Shown here piece by piece: positions 26,707-34,202 of a DNA stretch of 64,000 nt. This stretch comes from Bradyrhizobium elkanii USDA 76 (GTDB lineage Bacteria; Pseudomonadota; Alphaproteobacteria; Rhizobiales; Xanthobacteraceae): positions 6,688,001 to 6,752,000 of the forward strand of contig NZ_CP066356.1 of the NCBI RefSeq assembly GCF_023278185.1, read 5' to 3'. The notes under the pieces are model-generated. The model ran no database searches. It was given only the letters and a program-made list of their open reading frames with translations, and was not told where the DNA came from. Numbering within the stretch: the first letter of the stretch is position 1; every line of letters starts with the position of its first letter. Made by a program: the position numbers and the translations under genes.

Positions 26707-26747
26707 GATGTCCGCTCCCACACCGCTGTTGGGGAGAAGCAGACATC
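26707..26747. repeat. Family D palindrome upstream of the Trp attenuator
   Basis: GATGTCCGCT (26707-26716) pairs with AGCAGACATC (26738-26747) with one mismatch around a 21-base loop. It lies between the ftsZ-like gene and the Trp leader. Confidence 0.65.
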
Positions 26748-26838
26748 AGGTGGCCGGCTCGCAGCAACCGACTCTAAGAGTACGCACCTTGGCTACGCCG
26801 TCTTGACCGGATCGCTGGATTGCCTTAGGCCTCACGCC

Positions 26839-26886
26839 ATGAACCGCTCGATCCTGATCGCCAATCTCTGGTGGCTCGCCGACTGA
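26839..26886 (+). CDS. Tryptophan leader peptide
   Basis: A 15-residue open frame, MNRSILIANLWWLAD, with two adjacent Trp codons at 26869-26874 and TGA at 26884. AGG at 26827-26829 may serve as ribosome site. Immediately downstream are mutually exclusive hairpins ending in a T-tract terminator, and then a tryptophanyl-tRNA synthetase gene. The Trp codons overlap the first pairing segment, as in classical trp attenuators. The alphaproteobacterial trpL known from the literature precedes trpE; here the controlled gene is a synthetase. Confidence 0.85.
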   Translation: MNRSILIANLWWLAD

Positions 26887-26942
26887 CAGGCGGGCCGAAC
26901 GCGTTCATGCATTTCGGGGCCGCCGCATAGGGCGGCCTTTTT
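26873..26942 (+). promoter_or_regulatory. Ribosome-mediated Trp attenuator of trpS
   Basis: Four segments can pair in alternative ways. Segment 1 GGCTCGCC (26873-26880) pairs with segment 2 GGCGGGCC (26889-26896), eight pairs with one G-U. Segment 2 can instead pair with segment 3 GGCCGCC (26918-26924), seven pairs with one bulge, as antiterminator. Segment 3 pairs perfectly with segment 4 GGCGGCC (26931-26937), followed by TTTTT, as terminator. A ribosome stalled at the two Trp codons would cover segment 1 and free segment 2, opening expression of the synthetase when charged tRNA-Trp is scarce. Confidence 0.8.
26918..26942 (+). terminator. Intrinsic terminator of the Trp attenuator
   Basis: A perfect 7-base G/C stem, GGCCGCC/GGCGGCC, loop GCATAG, followed by TTTTTC. 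It sits between the leader peptide and trpS. Confidence 0.85.
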
Positions 26943-26999
26943 CTTTCACCTTATCCGGCCCGCATGCGGTGTCCCCATTCAACCGAATGGAGACAAGCC

Positions 27000-28001
27000 G
27001 TGACCAAACCGATCATCCTCACCGGCGACCGCACCACCGGGCCGCTGCATCTCGGCCATTACGTCGGCTCGCTTCGAAGCCGCCTCGCGTTTCAGGACAG
27101 TCACGAGCAGTTCCTGCTGCTCGCCGACATGCAGGCGCTGACCGACAACGCGCACGACATCGGCAAGGTCCGCGGCAACGTCATCGAGGTCGCGTTGGAT
27201 TATCTCGCCGTCGGCATCGATCCCGAACGAACCTCGATCTGCCTGCAGTCGCAGCTGCCGGCGCTCGCGGAATTGTCGATGCTCTATCTCAACCTCGTCA
27301 CCGTCGCGCGGCTGGAGCGCAATCCCACCATCAAGGACGAGATCCGTGCCCGCGGATTCGGACGCGACATCCCGGCGGGCTTCCTGTGCTACCCGGTGGC
27401 GCAGGCCGCCGACATCACCGCGTTTCGGGCCACCGTCGTGCCGGTCGGCGAGGACCAGGCTCCCCTGATCGAGCAGACCAACGAGATCATCAGGCGCGTC
27501 AACGCACTCGCCGGCCGTGCGATCCTGCAGGAGGCGGTGGCCGTCATACCGCGCGCGGGACGGCTGCCGGGCGTCGACGGGCGCGCCAAGATGAGCAAGT
27601 CCGCCGGCAATGCGATCGCTTTCTCGGCCTCGCCCGGGGACATCTCGGCAGCGGTGCGTGCGATGTTCACCGATCCCGATCATCTGCGCGTCGCCGACCC
27701 CGGCAAGATCGAGGGCAATGTCGTCTTCAGCTATCTCGACGCGTTCGATGACGATCAGCACGCCGTCGAGGAATTGAAGGCGCGCTATCGGCGCGGCGGT
27801 CTCGGCGACGCAGCCGTCAAGCGGCGGCTGGAGGACATCCTGCAAGCCCTGATCGCACCGATCCGGACCCGGCGCGCCGAGCTGGCGGCCAATCGCGACC
27901 ATGTCGCTGACGTGATCAGGCGCGGAACCTTGAAAGCCCGGGAGATCACCGAGCGCACCAAGCGCGATGTGATGGCGGGACTCGGCGTGTTCCAGCTCTG
28001 A
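27000..28001 (+). CDS. trpS: Tryptophanyl-tRNA synthetase, probably auxiliary
   Basis: A class I synthetase of 333 residues charging tRNA-Trp. The HIGH-type motif is PLHLGHYVGS (H17, H20) and the KMSKS loop is at 197-201. The N-terminus ILTGDRTTGPLHLGHYVGS differs from the FSGVQPTGNLHLGNYLGA pattern I associate with the housekeeping alphaproteobacterial enzyme, so a second, divergent TrpRS is likely. The start is GTG 27000 with GGAGA six bases before. Expression is probably controlled by the attenuator upstream. In Streptomyces an indolmycin-resistant auxiliary TrpRS is regulated the same way; whether this one is resistant is not known. Confidence 0.92.
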   Translation: MTKPIILTGDRTTGPLHLGHYVGSLRSRLAFQDSHEQFLLLADMQALTDNAHDIGKVRGNVIEVALDYLAVGIDPERTSICLQSQLPALAELSMLYLNLVTVARLERNPTIKDEIRARGFGRDIPAGFLCYPVAQAADITAFRATVVPVGEDQAPLIEQTNEIIRRVNALAGRAILQEAVAVIPRAGRLPGVDGRAKMSKSAGNAIAFSASPGDISAAVRAMFTDPDHLRVADPGKIEGNVVFSYLDAFDDDQHAVEELKARYRRGGLGDAAVKRRLEDILQALIAPIRTRRAELAANRDHVADVIRRGTLKAREITERTKRDVMAGLGVFQL

Positions 28002-28084
28002 ATGCGCCGTCATCAAACCATGCCAGGAACTGTGCTTGCCTGCAGCAGTTGTCCGCTTGGCGAAAACCGGATTTGGAGCCTGCC

Positions 28085-28285
28085 GTGATCGATCCGAAAA
28101 CGCTTCTCGAACGCGCCGCACAATTGACCGATCAGGCCAAGGGCGAGGAAGATGCCGGCATCCGCGAGCGGCTGCTGCGCATGGCCGAGCATTACCGCGA
28201 CCTGGCCGCGCATGAGGCCTGGGCGAACGAGAACCCGCCATCGGTCGGCGCGATCACCAGTGCGCTCAGCCCCCGCGCCCATTGA
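28085..28285 (+). CDS. Small helical protein of unknown function
   Basis: A 66-residue protein from GTG 28085, starting DPKTLLERAAQLTDQAKGEE. It is rich in Ala, Glu and Arg, and is probably two helices (LLERAAQLTDQAK, then RLLRMAEHYRDLAAHEAWA). There is no known domain. It follows trpS by 83 bases on the same strand. An upstream start at 28049 in the same frame is the alternative. Confidence 0.55.
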   Translation: MIDPKTLLERAAQLTDQAKGEEDAGIRERLLRMAEHYRDLAAHEAWANENPPSVGAITSALSPRAH

Positions 28286-28296
28286 CCTGTGCTTCG

Positions 28297-29166
28297 TCAG
28301 CTCACGCGAATGCGATAGCCCAGTGACCGCCGCGCGCCCGGCGCGATGTGCATGAGGCCGGGCTTGCCGGCGAACTCGCCGTCGAATTCGACCGGGCTGG
28401 CAAAGCCGTGCCACGGCTCGATGCAGAGGAACGCTGCGCCGCCGAGCTTCGACCAGATGCCAAGTTCGCGAAAGCCGCGCCACGACACCTCGATCGCAGG
28501 CCCCTGCGCAGCAGCAAAGCGAACCGATGCGCTCGCAACCTGATCGAGGATCATGGCGTCGTCGTCGAACAACTGCTCCGACAATGCGAGCACCCTGCCC
28601 TTGATCGGACTCGGCGCGGCCTGCGGCCGCATCAGTCCTCCCGTCAGCCGCCGGATCGGCGCCGGCTCATCCTTCTCGAAGGTCAGCACGTAGGCCTCCT
28701 TCCGCAGCCGCGGAAGCAGCGGCCAGTTGAAGGCGGGATGACCGCCGAGCGAGGCCGGCAGCGTCTCGGCGCCGGTGTTGACGATGTCGAAGGCGACATC
28801 GAGATCGGCGCCATCAACGCTATAGGTGACCTCGAGCCTGAACGCGAAGGGATAGCGCGCACGCGTCTCAGCATCGTCGGTGAGCGCGAGCTTGCAGGAT
28901 CGCGGCCCCTGCTCCACCCAGGCAAAGCGGCGATCCCGCCCGAAGCCGTGCTGCGTCATCGGATAGGTCTTGCCGTTGTGGCGCAGCGCATCGTTCTTCA
29001 ATCGGCCGACGATCGGGAACAGGATGGGCGCATGGCGCGGCCATTGCGGGCCGGCCTGCCACAACAGTTCGGTCCCGTCGGCATTTCCGAGCGACGACAA
29101 TTCGGCGCCCTGCGCCAAAATGGTCGCGGCGATTCCGTCGCCGCGCAGCGTGTGACTGTCGCTCAT
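28297..29166 (-). CDS. Aldose 1-epimerase-family protein (LacX-like)
   Basis: A protein of 289 residues with the galactose-mutarotase-like beta-sandwich. Recognisable family segments are GAELSSLGNADGTELLWQAG near the N-terminus, PILFPIVGRLKND with the arginine that binds sugar, MTQHGFGRDR with the catalytic-type His, SLGGHPAFNWPL with the second His, and FLCIEPWHGFASP with the acidic residue. It probably interconverts sugar anomers. It is alone on its strand; a terminator-like hairpin lies upstream, at the end of the crotonase gene. Confidence 0.9.
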   Translation of the reverse strand: MSDSHTLRGDGIAATILAQGAELSSLGNADGTELLWQAGPQWPRHAPILFPIVGRLKNDALRHNGKTYPMTQHGFGRDRRFAWVEQGPRSCKLALTDDAETRARYPFAFRLEVTYSVDGADLDVAFDIVNTGAETLPASLGGHPAFNWPLLPRLRKEAYVLTFEKDEPAPIRRLTGGLMRPQAAPSPIKGRVLALSEQLFDDDAMILDQVASASVRFAAAQGPAIEVSWRGFRELGIWSKLGGAAFLCIEPWHGFASPVEFDGEFAGKPGLMHIAPGARRSLGYRIRVS

Positions 29167-29243
29167 GCCTCGCCTCGCCGGGTTGCGCCATGCCCCGACA
29201 GCAGATGTTCGAAGCCGGCGAAGCCGTCAACCCCAAAGCAAGG

Positions 29244-29266
29244 GGGCCGCCCTTGCGTGGCGGCCC
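29244..29266 (-). terminator. Hairpin after the crotonase gene
   Basis: Perfect 8-base arms GGGCCGCC (29244-29251) and GGCGGCCC (29259-29266), loop of seven. On the minus strand CCCTTGCTTT follows, a weak T-tract, so it likely terminates the MarR-crotonase unit. Confidence 0.7.
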
Positions 29267-29277
29267 ACGCTCCGGGC

Positions 29278-30045
29278 CTAGCCGGCAATCTTGGAGAAAT
29301 CGGGCTGGCGGCGCTCGGCAAAGGCGGCAAAGGCCTCGCGTGCTTCCGCGCTCATCAGCCGTTCCTGGAAGATTTCACCCTCGCGCGCCATTTGCGCGCT
29401 GATCCTGGCGGGGTCGCGCATCAGCGCCTTGGTGTGCTGAAGCGAGCCGAACGGCCGCTTTGCCAGCGCGTCCGCCGCCGCGCGTGCCTTGGCGCGTAGC
29501 TCCGCAAGCGGCACGACCGCGTTGGCGAGGCCGATCGAGACCGCAGTCTCCGCCTCGACCGGTTCGCCGAGCGCGAACATCGCATAGGCCCGCGCATAGC
29601 CGATGCGCTGCGGCAGCAGATAGGTCGAAGCCGCCTCCGGCACCAGCGCCAGATTGACGAACGGCGTGATCAGCCGCGCGGTCGGCGCGAGGTAGACGAG
29701 GTCGCAATGCAGCAGCATGGTGGTGCCGATGCCGACCGCATTGCCCTGCACGGCGGCAACCAGCGGCCGCGTCGCCTTGGCCAGGGCGGCGAGGAAGCGC
29801 GTCACGTGGCGCTCGCCCTGCACGCCGCGCGACACTGCCGCGAAGTCGGCGAGATCGTTGCCTGCGGTAAAGCTGTCGCCGTCGCCCTGCAGCAGCACGG
29901 CGCGGATCGCGGAATCGCCCTCCGCGCGCTCGAGCGCGTCGGCCATCGCGCCATACATCGCATTGGTGATCGCATTCTTCTTGTCCGGGCGCGCCATCGT
30001 CACGGTGAGCACACCGCCGTCCAGCGCTACGACCACTTCACTCAT
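29278..30045 (-). CDS. Enoyl-CoA hydratase/isomerase (crotonase family)
   Basis: A protein of 255 residues. The oxyanion-hole segments are DSFTAGNDLADF and VQGNAVGIGTTMLLHCDLVY. The position of the second catalytic Glu is filled (LALVPEAAST). The start ATG 30045 has AGGAG at six bases; the frame is open further upstream through a repeat, which is not likely to be translated. It may act in beta-oxidation or a side pathway. The MarR gene upstream on the same strand may regulate it, though a dispersed palindrome separates them. Confidence 0.9.
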   Translation of the reverse strand: MSEVVVALDGGVLTVTMARPDKKNAITNAMYGAMADALERAEGDSAIRAVLLQGDGDSFTAGNDLADFAAVSRGVQGERHVTRFLAALAKATRPLVAAVQGNAVGIGTTMLLHCDLVYLAPTARLITPFVNLALVPEAASTYLLPQRIGYARAYAMFALGEPVEAETAVSIGLANAVVPLAELRAKARAAADALAKRPFGSLQHTKALMRDPARISAQMAREGEIFQERLMSAEAREAFAAFAERRQPDFSKIAG

Positions 30046-30070
30046 GCCGCACTCCTGTTGCTTGCTTTCT

Positions 30071-30126
30071 GTTTGACGCGCCTTCTTCACGCGAACCGGT
30101 ACCCACTTCGCTTGAAGACGCTCTAG
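30071..30126. repeat. Dispersed palindrome (family A), third copy
   Basis: Same orientation as the 23.6 kb copy and opposite to the copy in the permease gene. The shared core is CACGCGAACCGG followed by ACCCACTTCGC. The outer arms GCGCCTTC/GAAGACGC have one mismatch. The TAG stop codon of the MarR gene (30123-30125, minus strand) is formed by its right end, CTCTAG. Confidence 0.85.
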
Positions 30127-30557
30127 CTGTCCTTGTCTTTCGGAAACTTGTCTTGCAGGCTGGTCAGCCAACGCGCCACCACGTCGATTTCAGCGTCCGA
30201 GAACCCGTCCATCAGGCGGTTGTTGATCACCCTCGTCCGCGTTGCGGCACGTTTGCCGAGCTCCTGCCCCGCCGCGGTCAGATAGAGCCGCTGGCTGCGC
30301 CCATCCTCGCCATCGCGCCGGCGCTTCACGAGGCCTGCACGCTCCATCCGGTCGGCGAGCCCGCTCATCGCCGACGGCACGATGTCGAGCGCCTGCGAGA
30401 CGTCGCCGATCAGCGCGCCGTCATTGCGCCCGAGAGAGAACAGCACGCCGGCCTGAGCCGAGGTCAGATCGTGGGCGGCCGTCTCCTGATCGATGGCGCG
30501 CTGCAACCGGCGATAGGCCACGGTCAGAAGAAAGATCAGCCGGTGTTCCGCTTTCAT
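30123..30557 (-). CDS. MarR-family transcriptional regulator
   Basis: A winged-helix regulator of 144 residues. The recognition helix region is SQALDIVPSAMSGLADRMER, and the wing is RRRDGEDGRSQRLYLTAAG. It has two strong palindromes directly upstream of its start, as expected of an autorepressor. Its stop codon lies in a dispersed repeat. The likely targets are itself and perhaps the crotonase gene downstream; the effector is unknown. Confidence 0.92.
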   Translation of the reverse strand: MKAEHRLIFLLTVAYRRLQRAIDQETAAHDLTSAQAGVLFSLGRNDGALIGDVSQALDIVPSAMSGLADRMERAGLVKRRRDGEDGRSQRLYLTAAGQELGKRAATRTRVINNRLMDGFSDAEIDVVARWLTSLQDKFPKDKDS

Positions 30558-30568
30558 AGCGCCGTTAT

Positions 30569-30613
30569 ATATTTCGTACGCGAAATATCAAGATATTTCG
30601 TGCACGAAATATC
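30569..30613. promoter_or_regulatory. Twin palindromic operators of the MarR gene
   Basis: ATATTTCG-TACG-CGAAATAT (30569-30588) and GATATTTCG-TGCA-CGAAATATC (30592-30613) are both palindromes; the second is perfect over 22 bases, the first has perfect 8-base arms. Their centres are 24 bases apart, slightly over two helical turns, and they lie 12-56 bases before the MarR start. They are strong candidates for the binding sites of two MarR dimers. Confidence 0.8.
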
Positions 30614-30773
30614 CGGCCATTGGCGGGGAGCCGTCATTGCGTTCGGCGGCCTCAGAACCCCGCACTCACCCAAACAGCACGCGCTCGCGCCGGAACAAGC
30701 CCTTCCCATCGGCGCAACTGCGACATTTTGATCCCGCCGCCCGATCGTTGCGCTGCAGCTCGGCAGAAAACCC

Positions 30774-30791
30774 TTGATCGACGTCGATCAA
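30774..30791. promoter_or_regulatory. 18-base perfect palindrome upstream of the CHAD gene
   Basis: TTGATCGACGTCGATCAA lies 60 bases before the CHAD gene start. The ends resemble a FixK/FNR half-site (TTGAT and ATCAA), but the spacing between them is eight rather than four bases, so a standard FixK2 box is not claimed. It is a candidate operator. Confidence 0.45.
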
Positions 30792-30850
30792 ACGGGAAGT
30801 CTTTGCATCCGGGAGCCGCGTTGCGGCCCTAGCGGGGTCACGAGAGTGTC

Positions 30851-31750
30851 ATGACGTTAGCGGCAAGTCCGGACAGGGAGCGCGTTGTCCGCCCGAAGCG
30901 GGCACGCCATCTCAGCGAAGCCATGCGTTGCGAGACCGCCTTTCGCCTGATCCTGTCCGAATGCCTCGAAGAAGTCGCGACCAATCACGAGGCCTTGAGT
31001 TCCGGCGATCCGGCCGCGCTCCATCAGACCCGCATTGCACTGACACGGCTGAAAGCCGCGATCGCGTTCTACGGCCCGATGGTGGCGGATAGCGAGTGGA
31101 CGCGACTGAAATCCGAACTGAAATGGCTGAGCGCACATCTCGGCGCAACGCGCGACCTCGACGTCGCGATCGAGAACAGCAAGGGCTTGCCCGAAGAACG
31201 CATGCTCCAGACGGCGCGAACCGATGCGTTCGACGCCCTCAGGGAGGCGTTGCAAAGCGACCGCTACTGGCAGTGGTTCGATGGCATGTGGGACTGGGTC
31301 GGCAGCGGCCCCTGGACCACGCGGCAGGATCCCCGTGCCGCGCAACGGCGCGCGGTGCCGGTGTCGGTCTTTCACGCGCGCCGGCTGGCGCGGTGGCATG
31401 GCAAGCTGTGCCAGAAGAGCCGCGGGCTGCAAGGGATGGGCAAGAACAAGCGGCACCGCGTCCGTCTCGCCAGCAAACGGCTGCGCTACGCGATCGAGTT
31501 CTCGGAGGGCGGCTTGCCCCCGGACGAATACGCGTCATGGCGGATCATCCTGAAGCACCTGCGCAAGGGACAGCAACTGCTCGGCGAATTGAACGATGAC
31601 GAGGTGCGTCGCGGGCTGCTCGAGAGCGTCGATGCACCCGCGCAGCGCGCCCACGAGCGCAAGGCCAAGCACCAGCGCGTCCACGAGCGGAAGCGCAAGA
31701 GCCGGCTGCTGCGCCACGCCGCGGCGGTCTATCGAAAAATCTCCAGCTGA
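30851..31750 (+). CDS. CHAD-domain protein
   Basis: A helical protein of 299 residues with the conserved-histidine pattern of CHAD. ALHQTRIALTRLKAAIAFY and WLSAHLGATRDLDVAI are in the N-terminal half. HRVRLASKRLRYAIEF and ILKHLRKGQQLLGELND are in the C-terminal half. CHAD proteins bind polyphosphate, and some are linked to polyphosphate metabolism. There is no attached CYTH domain. The C-terminal 35 residues are rich in Lys, Arg and His, suitable for binding polyanions. Confidence 0.92.
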   Translation: MTLAASPDRERVVRPKRARHLSEAMRCETAFRLILSECLEEVATNHEALSSGDPAALHQTRIALTRLKAAIAFYGPMVADSEWTRLKSELKWLSAHLGATRDLDVAIENSKGLPEERMLQTARTDAFDALREALQSDRYWQWFDGMWDWVGSGPWTTRQDPRAAQRRAVPVSVFHARRLARWHGKLCQKSRGLQGMGKNKRHRVRLASKRLRYAIEFSEGGLPPDEYASWRIILKHLRKGQQLLGELNDDEVRRGLLESVDAPAQRAHERKAKHQRVHERKRKSRLLRHAAAVYRKISS

Positions 31751-31815
31751 GCGCGCGTCAGCGCAACTTCGTCGACGCGGCGGATGCGGCTCGCGTCAAT
31801 GACCACGCCCATAAA

Positions 31816-31832
31816 TGATGTATAAAACATCA
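31816..31832. promoter_or_regulatory. Dyad upstream of the XRE-hyf operon
   Basis: TGATGT-ATAAA-ACATCA has perfect 6-base arms and lies in an AT-rich patch 86 bases before the XRE start. It is a candidate operator for autoregulation of the operon by the XRE protein. Confidence 0.55.
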
Positions 31833-31917
31833 CTTATTGCCCTTGTGCCATCATTACTTGATGTGCATAAATGACATTCAAATAGACCCGACTCCTCACA
31901 TCGACGGCCATCAATCG

Positions 31918-32190
31918 ATGATCACCGCGGCGCAGCTACGAGCTGCCAGAGCCTTGCTTGGCATCGACCAACGGCAGCTCGCCGAGCTGTCCGGACTTTC
32001 GGTGCCGACCATCCAGCGGATGGAGACGAGCGAAGGCACCATTCGCGGCAACGTCGACTCGCTCGTGAAACTGATCGACGCGCTCGGCACAGCCGGCGTC
32101 GAGGTCATCAATGAGGGCGCCATCAGCAGCGGCGGCGGCCGCGGGGTGCGATTGAAGGCCGGATCAGGCTCACCGAAGGTGCGGACATGA
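31918..32190 (+). CDS. Small XRE-family regulator, first gene of the hyf-like operon
   Basis: A 90-residue protein. The helix-turn-helix is ARALLGIDQRQLAELSGLSV followed by PTIQRMETSEG, and the C-terminal half (DALGTAGVEVINEGAISSGG) is the tail often seen in small antitoxin-like XRE proteins. Its stop overlaps the hyfB-like start (ATGA), so the regulator is translationally coupled to the complex. The start at ATG 31918 fits the family; in-frame ATG 31861 is an alternative. Confidence 0.88.
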   Translation: MITAAQLRAARALLGIDQRQLAELSGLSVPTIQRMETSEGTIRGNVDSLVKLIDALGTAGVEVINEGAISSGGGRGVRLKAGSGSPKVRT

Positions 32191-34202
32191 TCCCGGCGGT
32201 CACTCAGCAGATCTGGTGTGTAGCCGCCCTGCTGGGAACGACCGCTCTCGCGATTGCAACGAGCAGATCGCGCCAATCGACATCCATCGTCTACGGCGCG
32301 ACTTTCGCGATTTCATTGATCGCGCTGGCCGGGGCCGTGATTTCGCTCATCTCCGGTACCGGCGCGACGGAACTGGCTCTGCCGATCGGGTTGCCCTGGC
32401 TGGGATCGCATTTCCGCCTTGACGCGCTCGCCGCATTCTTTCTCGTCGTGGTCAATCTCGGCGGTGCGGCCGCAAGTCTTTATGGCCTCGGTTACGGCAG
32501 TCACGAATCCGCGCCGCAGCGCATCCTTCCGTTTTTCCCGGCGTTCCTGGCAGGGATGAATCTCGTCGTGCTCGCCGACGATGCGTTCACCTACCTCTTG
32601 TGCTGGGAATTCATGTCGCTCGTCTCGTGGGCGCTCGTCATGGCGCATCACCGTGACGCAGACAATGCCCGCGCAGGCTACGTCTATCTCGTGATGGCAA
32701 GCTTCGGGACGCTGGCTCTGTTGCTTGCCTTCGGCCTGCTGGCGGGAGCCGGCGGCAGCTACAGCTTTGCGGCCATCCGCGCCGCCCGGCACACCCCGTC
32801 CGAGGCCGCATTGGTGCTCGCGCTGATGCTGCTCGGCGCCGGGTCGAAAGCCGGCCTGATCCCGCTGCACGTGTGGCTGCCGCTGGCTCATCCGGCCGCG
32901 CCGAGCCATGTTTCGGCGCTGATGAGCGGCGTGATGACCAAGGTCGCGATCTACGGATTCATCCGGGTCGTGTTCGATCTGCTCGGGCCGCCAAGCTGGT
33001 CGGCGGGTGTCGTGGTTCTCATCCTCGGCGGCGCCACCGCCGTCATGGGGATCCTCTATGCGCTGATGGAGAAGGATCTCAAGCGCCTGCTCGCCTACAG
33101 CACGATCGAGAACATCGGCGTCATCTTCGCAAGCCTCGGCCTTGCGCTGGCATTTCAGGCGAACGGCCTCGGCCTCGCGGCCGCCCTCGCCTTGACGGCC
33201 GCATTGTTCCACGTGCTGAACCATTCGTTCTTCAAGAGCCTGCTGTTCTTCGGAGCCGGCGCGGTGCTGACGTCGACCGGCGAACGCGACATGGAGAAGC
33301 TGGGCGGCCTGATCCACCGCATGCCGCTCACGAGCTTCGTCTTTCTGGTCGGCTGCGTCGCGATCTCGGCGCTGCCGCCGTTCAACGGGTTCGTGTCGGA
33401 ATGGCTGATGTTCCAGGCCGTCCTGCAGAGCCCCGACCTGCCGCAATGGCTGCTGAAGATCATGGTGCCCGCGGTCGGCGCCTTGCTGGCGCTGGCCGCG
33501 GCGCTTGCCGCCGCATGCTTTGTCAAGGCTTTCGGAATCACATTTCTCGGCCGCGCGCGGAGCCGGGCCGCGGAAGCCGCCGCCGAGGTCGATCGCTATT
33601 CGCTCGCCGCGATGTTCAGCCTCGCCGTGCTCTGTTTCCTCGCCGGCATTCTGCCCGGCCTGGTGATCGACGCGCTTTCGCCCGTCGCGCAGGCCGTGAT
33701 CGGCCACCGGATGCCGCTTCAGGCGGAAGATCCCTGGCTCTCGATCGTGCCGATTGCGGAGAGCCGCAGTTCCTACAACGGATTGCTCGTCTTTGCTTTC
33801 ATCACCGCCGCGGCGTCGCTCGCGGTGTACTTTATCCATCGCTTTGCGTCGCGCGCGATCCGGCGCGGACCGGCCTGGGGTTGCGGCTTCTCCGACCCGA
33901 CACCGGCGGCGCAGTATTCCGGCGTGAGCTTTGTGCAGCCGATCCGCCGCGTGTTCGGCACGCTGGTTTTCCAGGCCCGCGAGCATGTCGACATGCCCGC
34001 GCCGGGCGAACTGCGGCCGGCCCGCCTCAGGGTCGATATGCACGACCTGGTCTGGGAGCGGCTCTACACACCCGTGACTGAACTCGTGTGGTTTTTCGCC
34101 GATCGGCTGAACCAGCTCCAGTTCCTGACCATCCGCCGCTACCTCAGCCTGGTGTTCGCAACCCTCGTCACATTGCTGCTGGCGCTCGCGATATGGTCGT
34201 GA
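32187..34202 (+). CDS. hyfB: HyfB-like proton-pumping membrane subunit
   Basis: An inner-membrane protein of 671 residues, of the NuoL/HyfB antiporter-like family. The proton-channel signature segments are present: LVVLADDAFTYLLCWEFMSL with the glutamate of TM5, LLGAGSKAGLIPLHVWLPLA with the lysine of TM7, MEKDLKRLLAYSTIENIGVI, and NHSFFKSLLFFGAGAVL. There are about 14-16 helices, with a hydrophilic stretch near residues 560-630 as in HyfB. It would carry ions in the complex built with the next five genes. Confidence 0.93.
   Translation: MIPAVTQQIWCVAALLGTTALAIATSRSRQSTSIVYGATFAISLIALAGAVISLISGTGATELALPIGLPWLGSHFRLDALAAFFLVVVNLGGAAASLYGLGYGSHESAPQRILPFFPAFLAGMNLVVLADDAFTYLLCWEFMSLVSWALVMAHHRDADNARAGYVYLVMASFGTLALLLAFGLLAGAGGSYSFAAIRAARHTPSEAALVLALMLLGAGSKAGLIPLHVWLPLAHPAAPSHVSALMSGVMTKVAIYGFIRVVFDLLGPPSWSAGVVVLILGGATAVMGILYALMEKDLKRLLAYSTIENIGVIFASLGLALAFQANGLGLAAALALTAALFHVLNHSFFKSLLFFGAGAVLTSTGERDMEKLGGLIHRMPLTSFVFLVGCVAISALPPFNGFVSEWLMFQAVLQSPDLPQWLLKIMVPAVGALLALAAALAAACFVKAFGITFLGRARSRAAEAAAEVDRYSLAAMFSLAVLCFLAGILPGLVIDALSPVAQAVIGHRMPLQAEDPWLSIVPIAESRSSYNGLLVFAFITAAASLAVYFIHRFASRAIRRGPAWGCGFSDPTPAAQYSGVSFVQPIRRVFGTLVFQAREHVDMPAPGELRPARLRVDMHDLVWERLYTPVTELVWFFADRLNQLQFLTIRRYLSLVFATLVTLLLALAIWS

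Noticed and set aside
30774..30791. Canonical FixK2 box
   Set aside because: The half-site spacing is eight rather than four bases.
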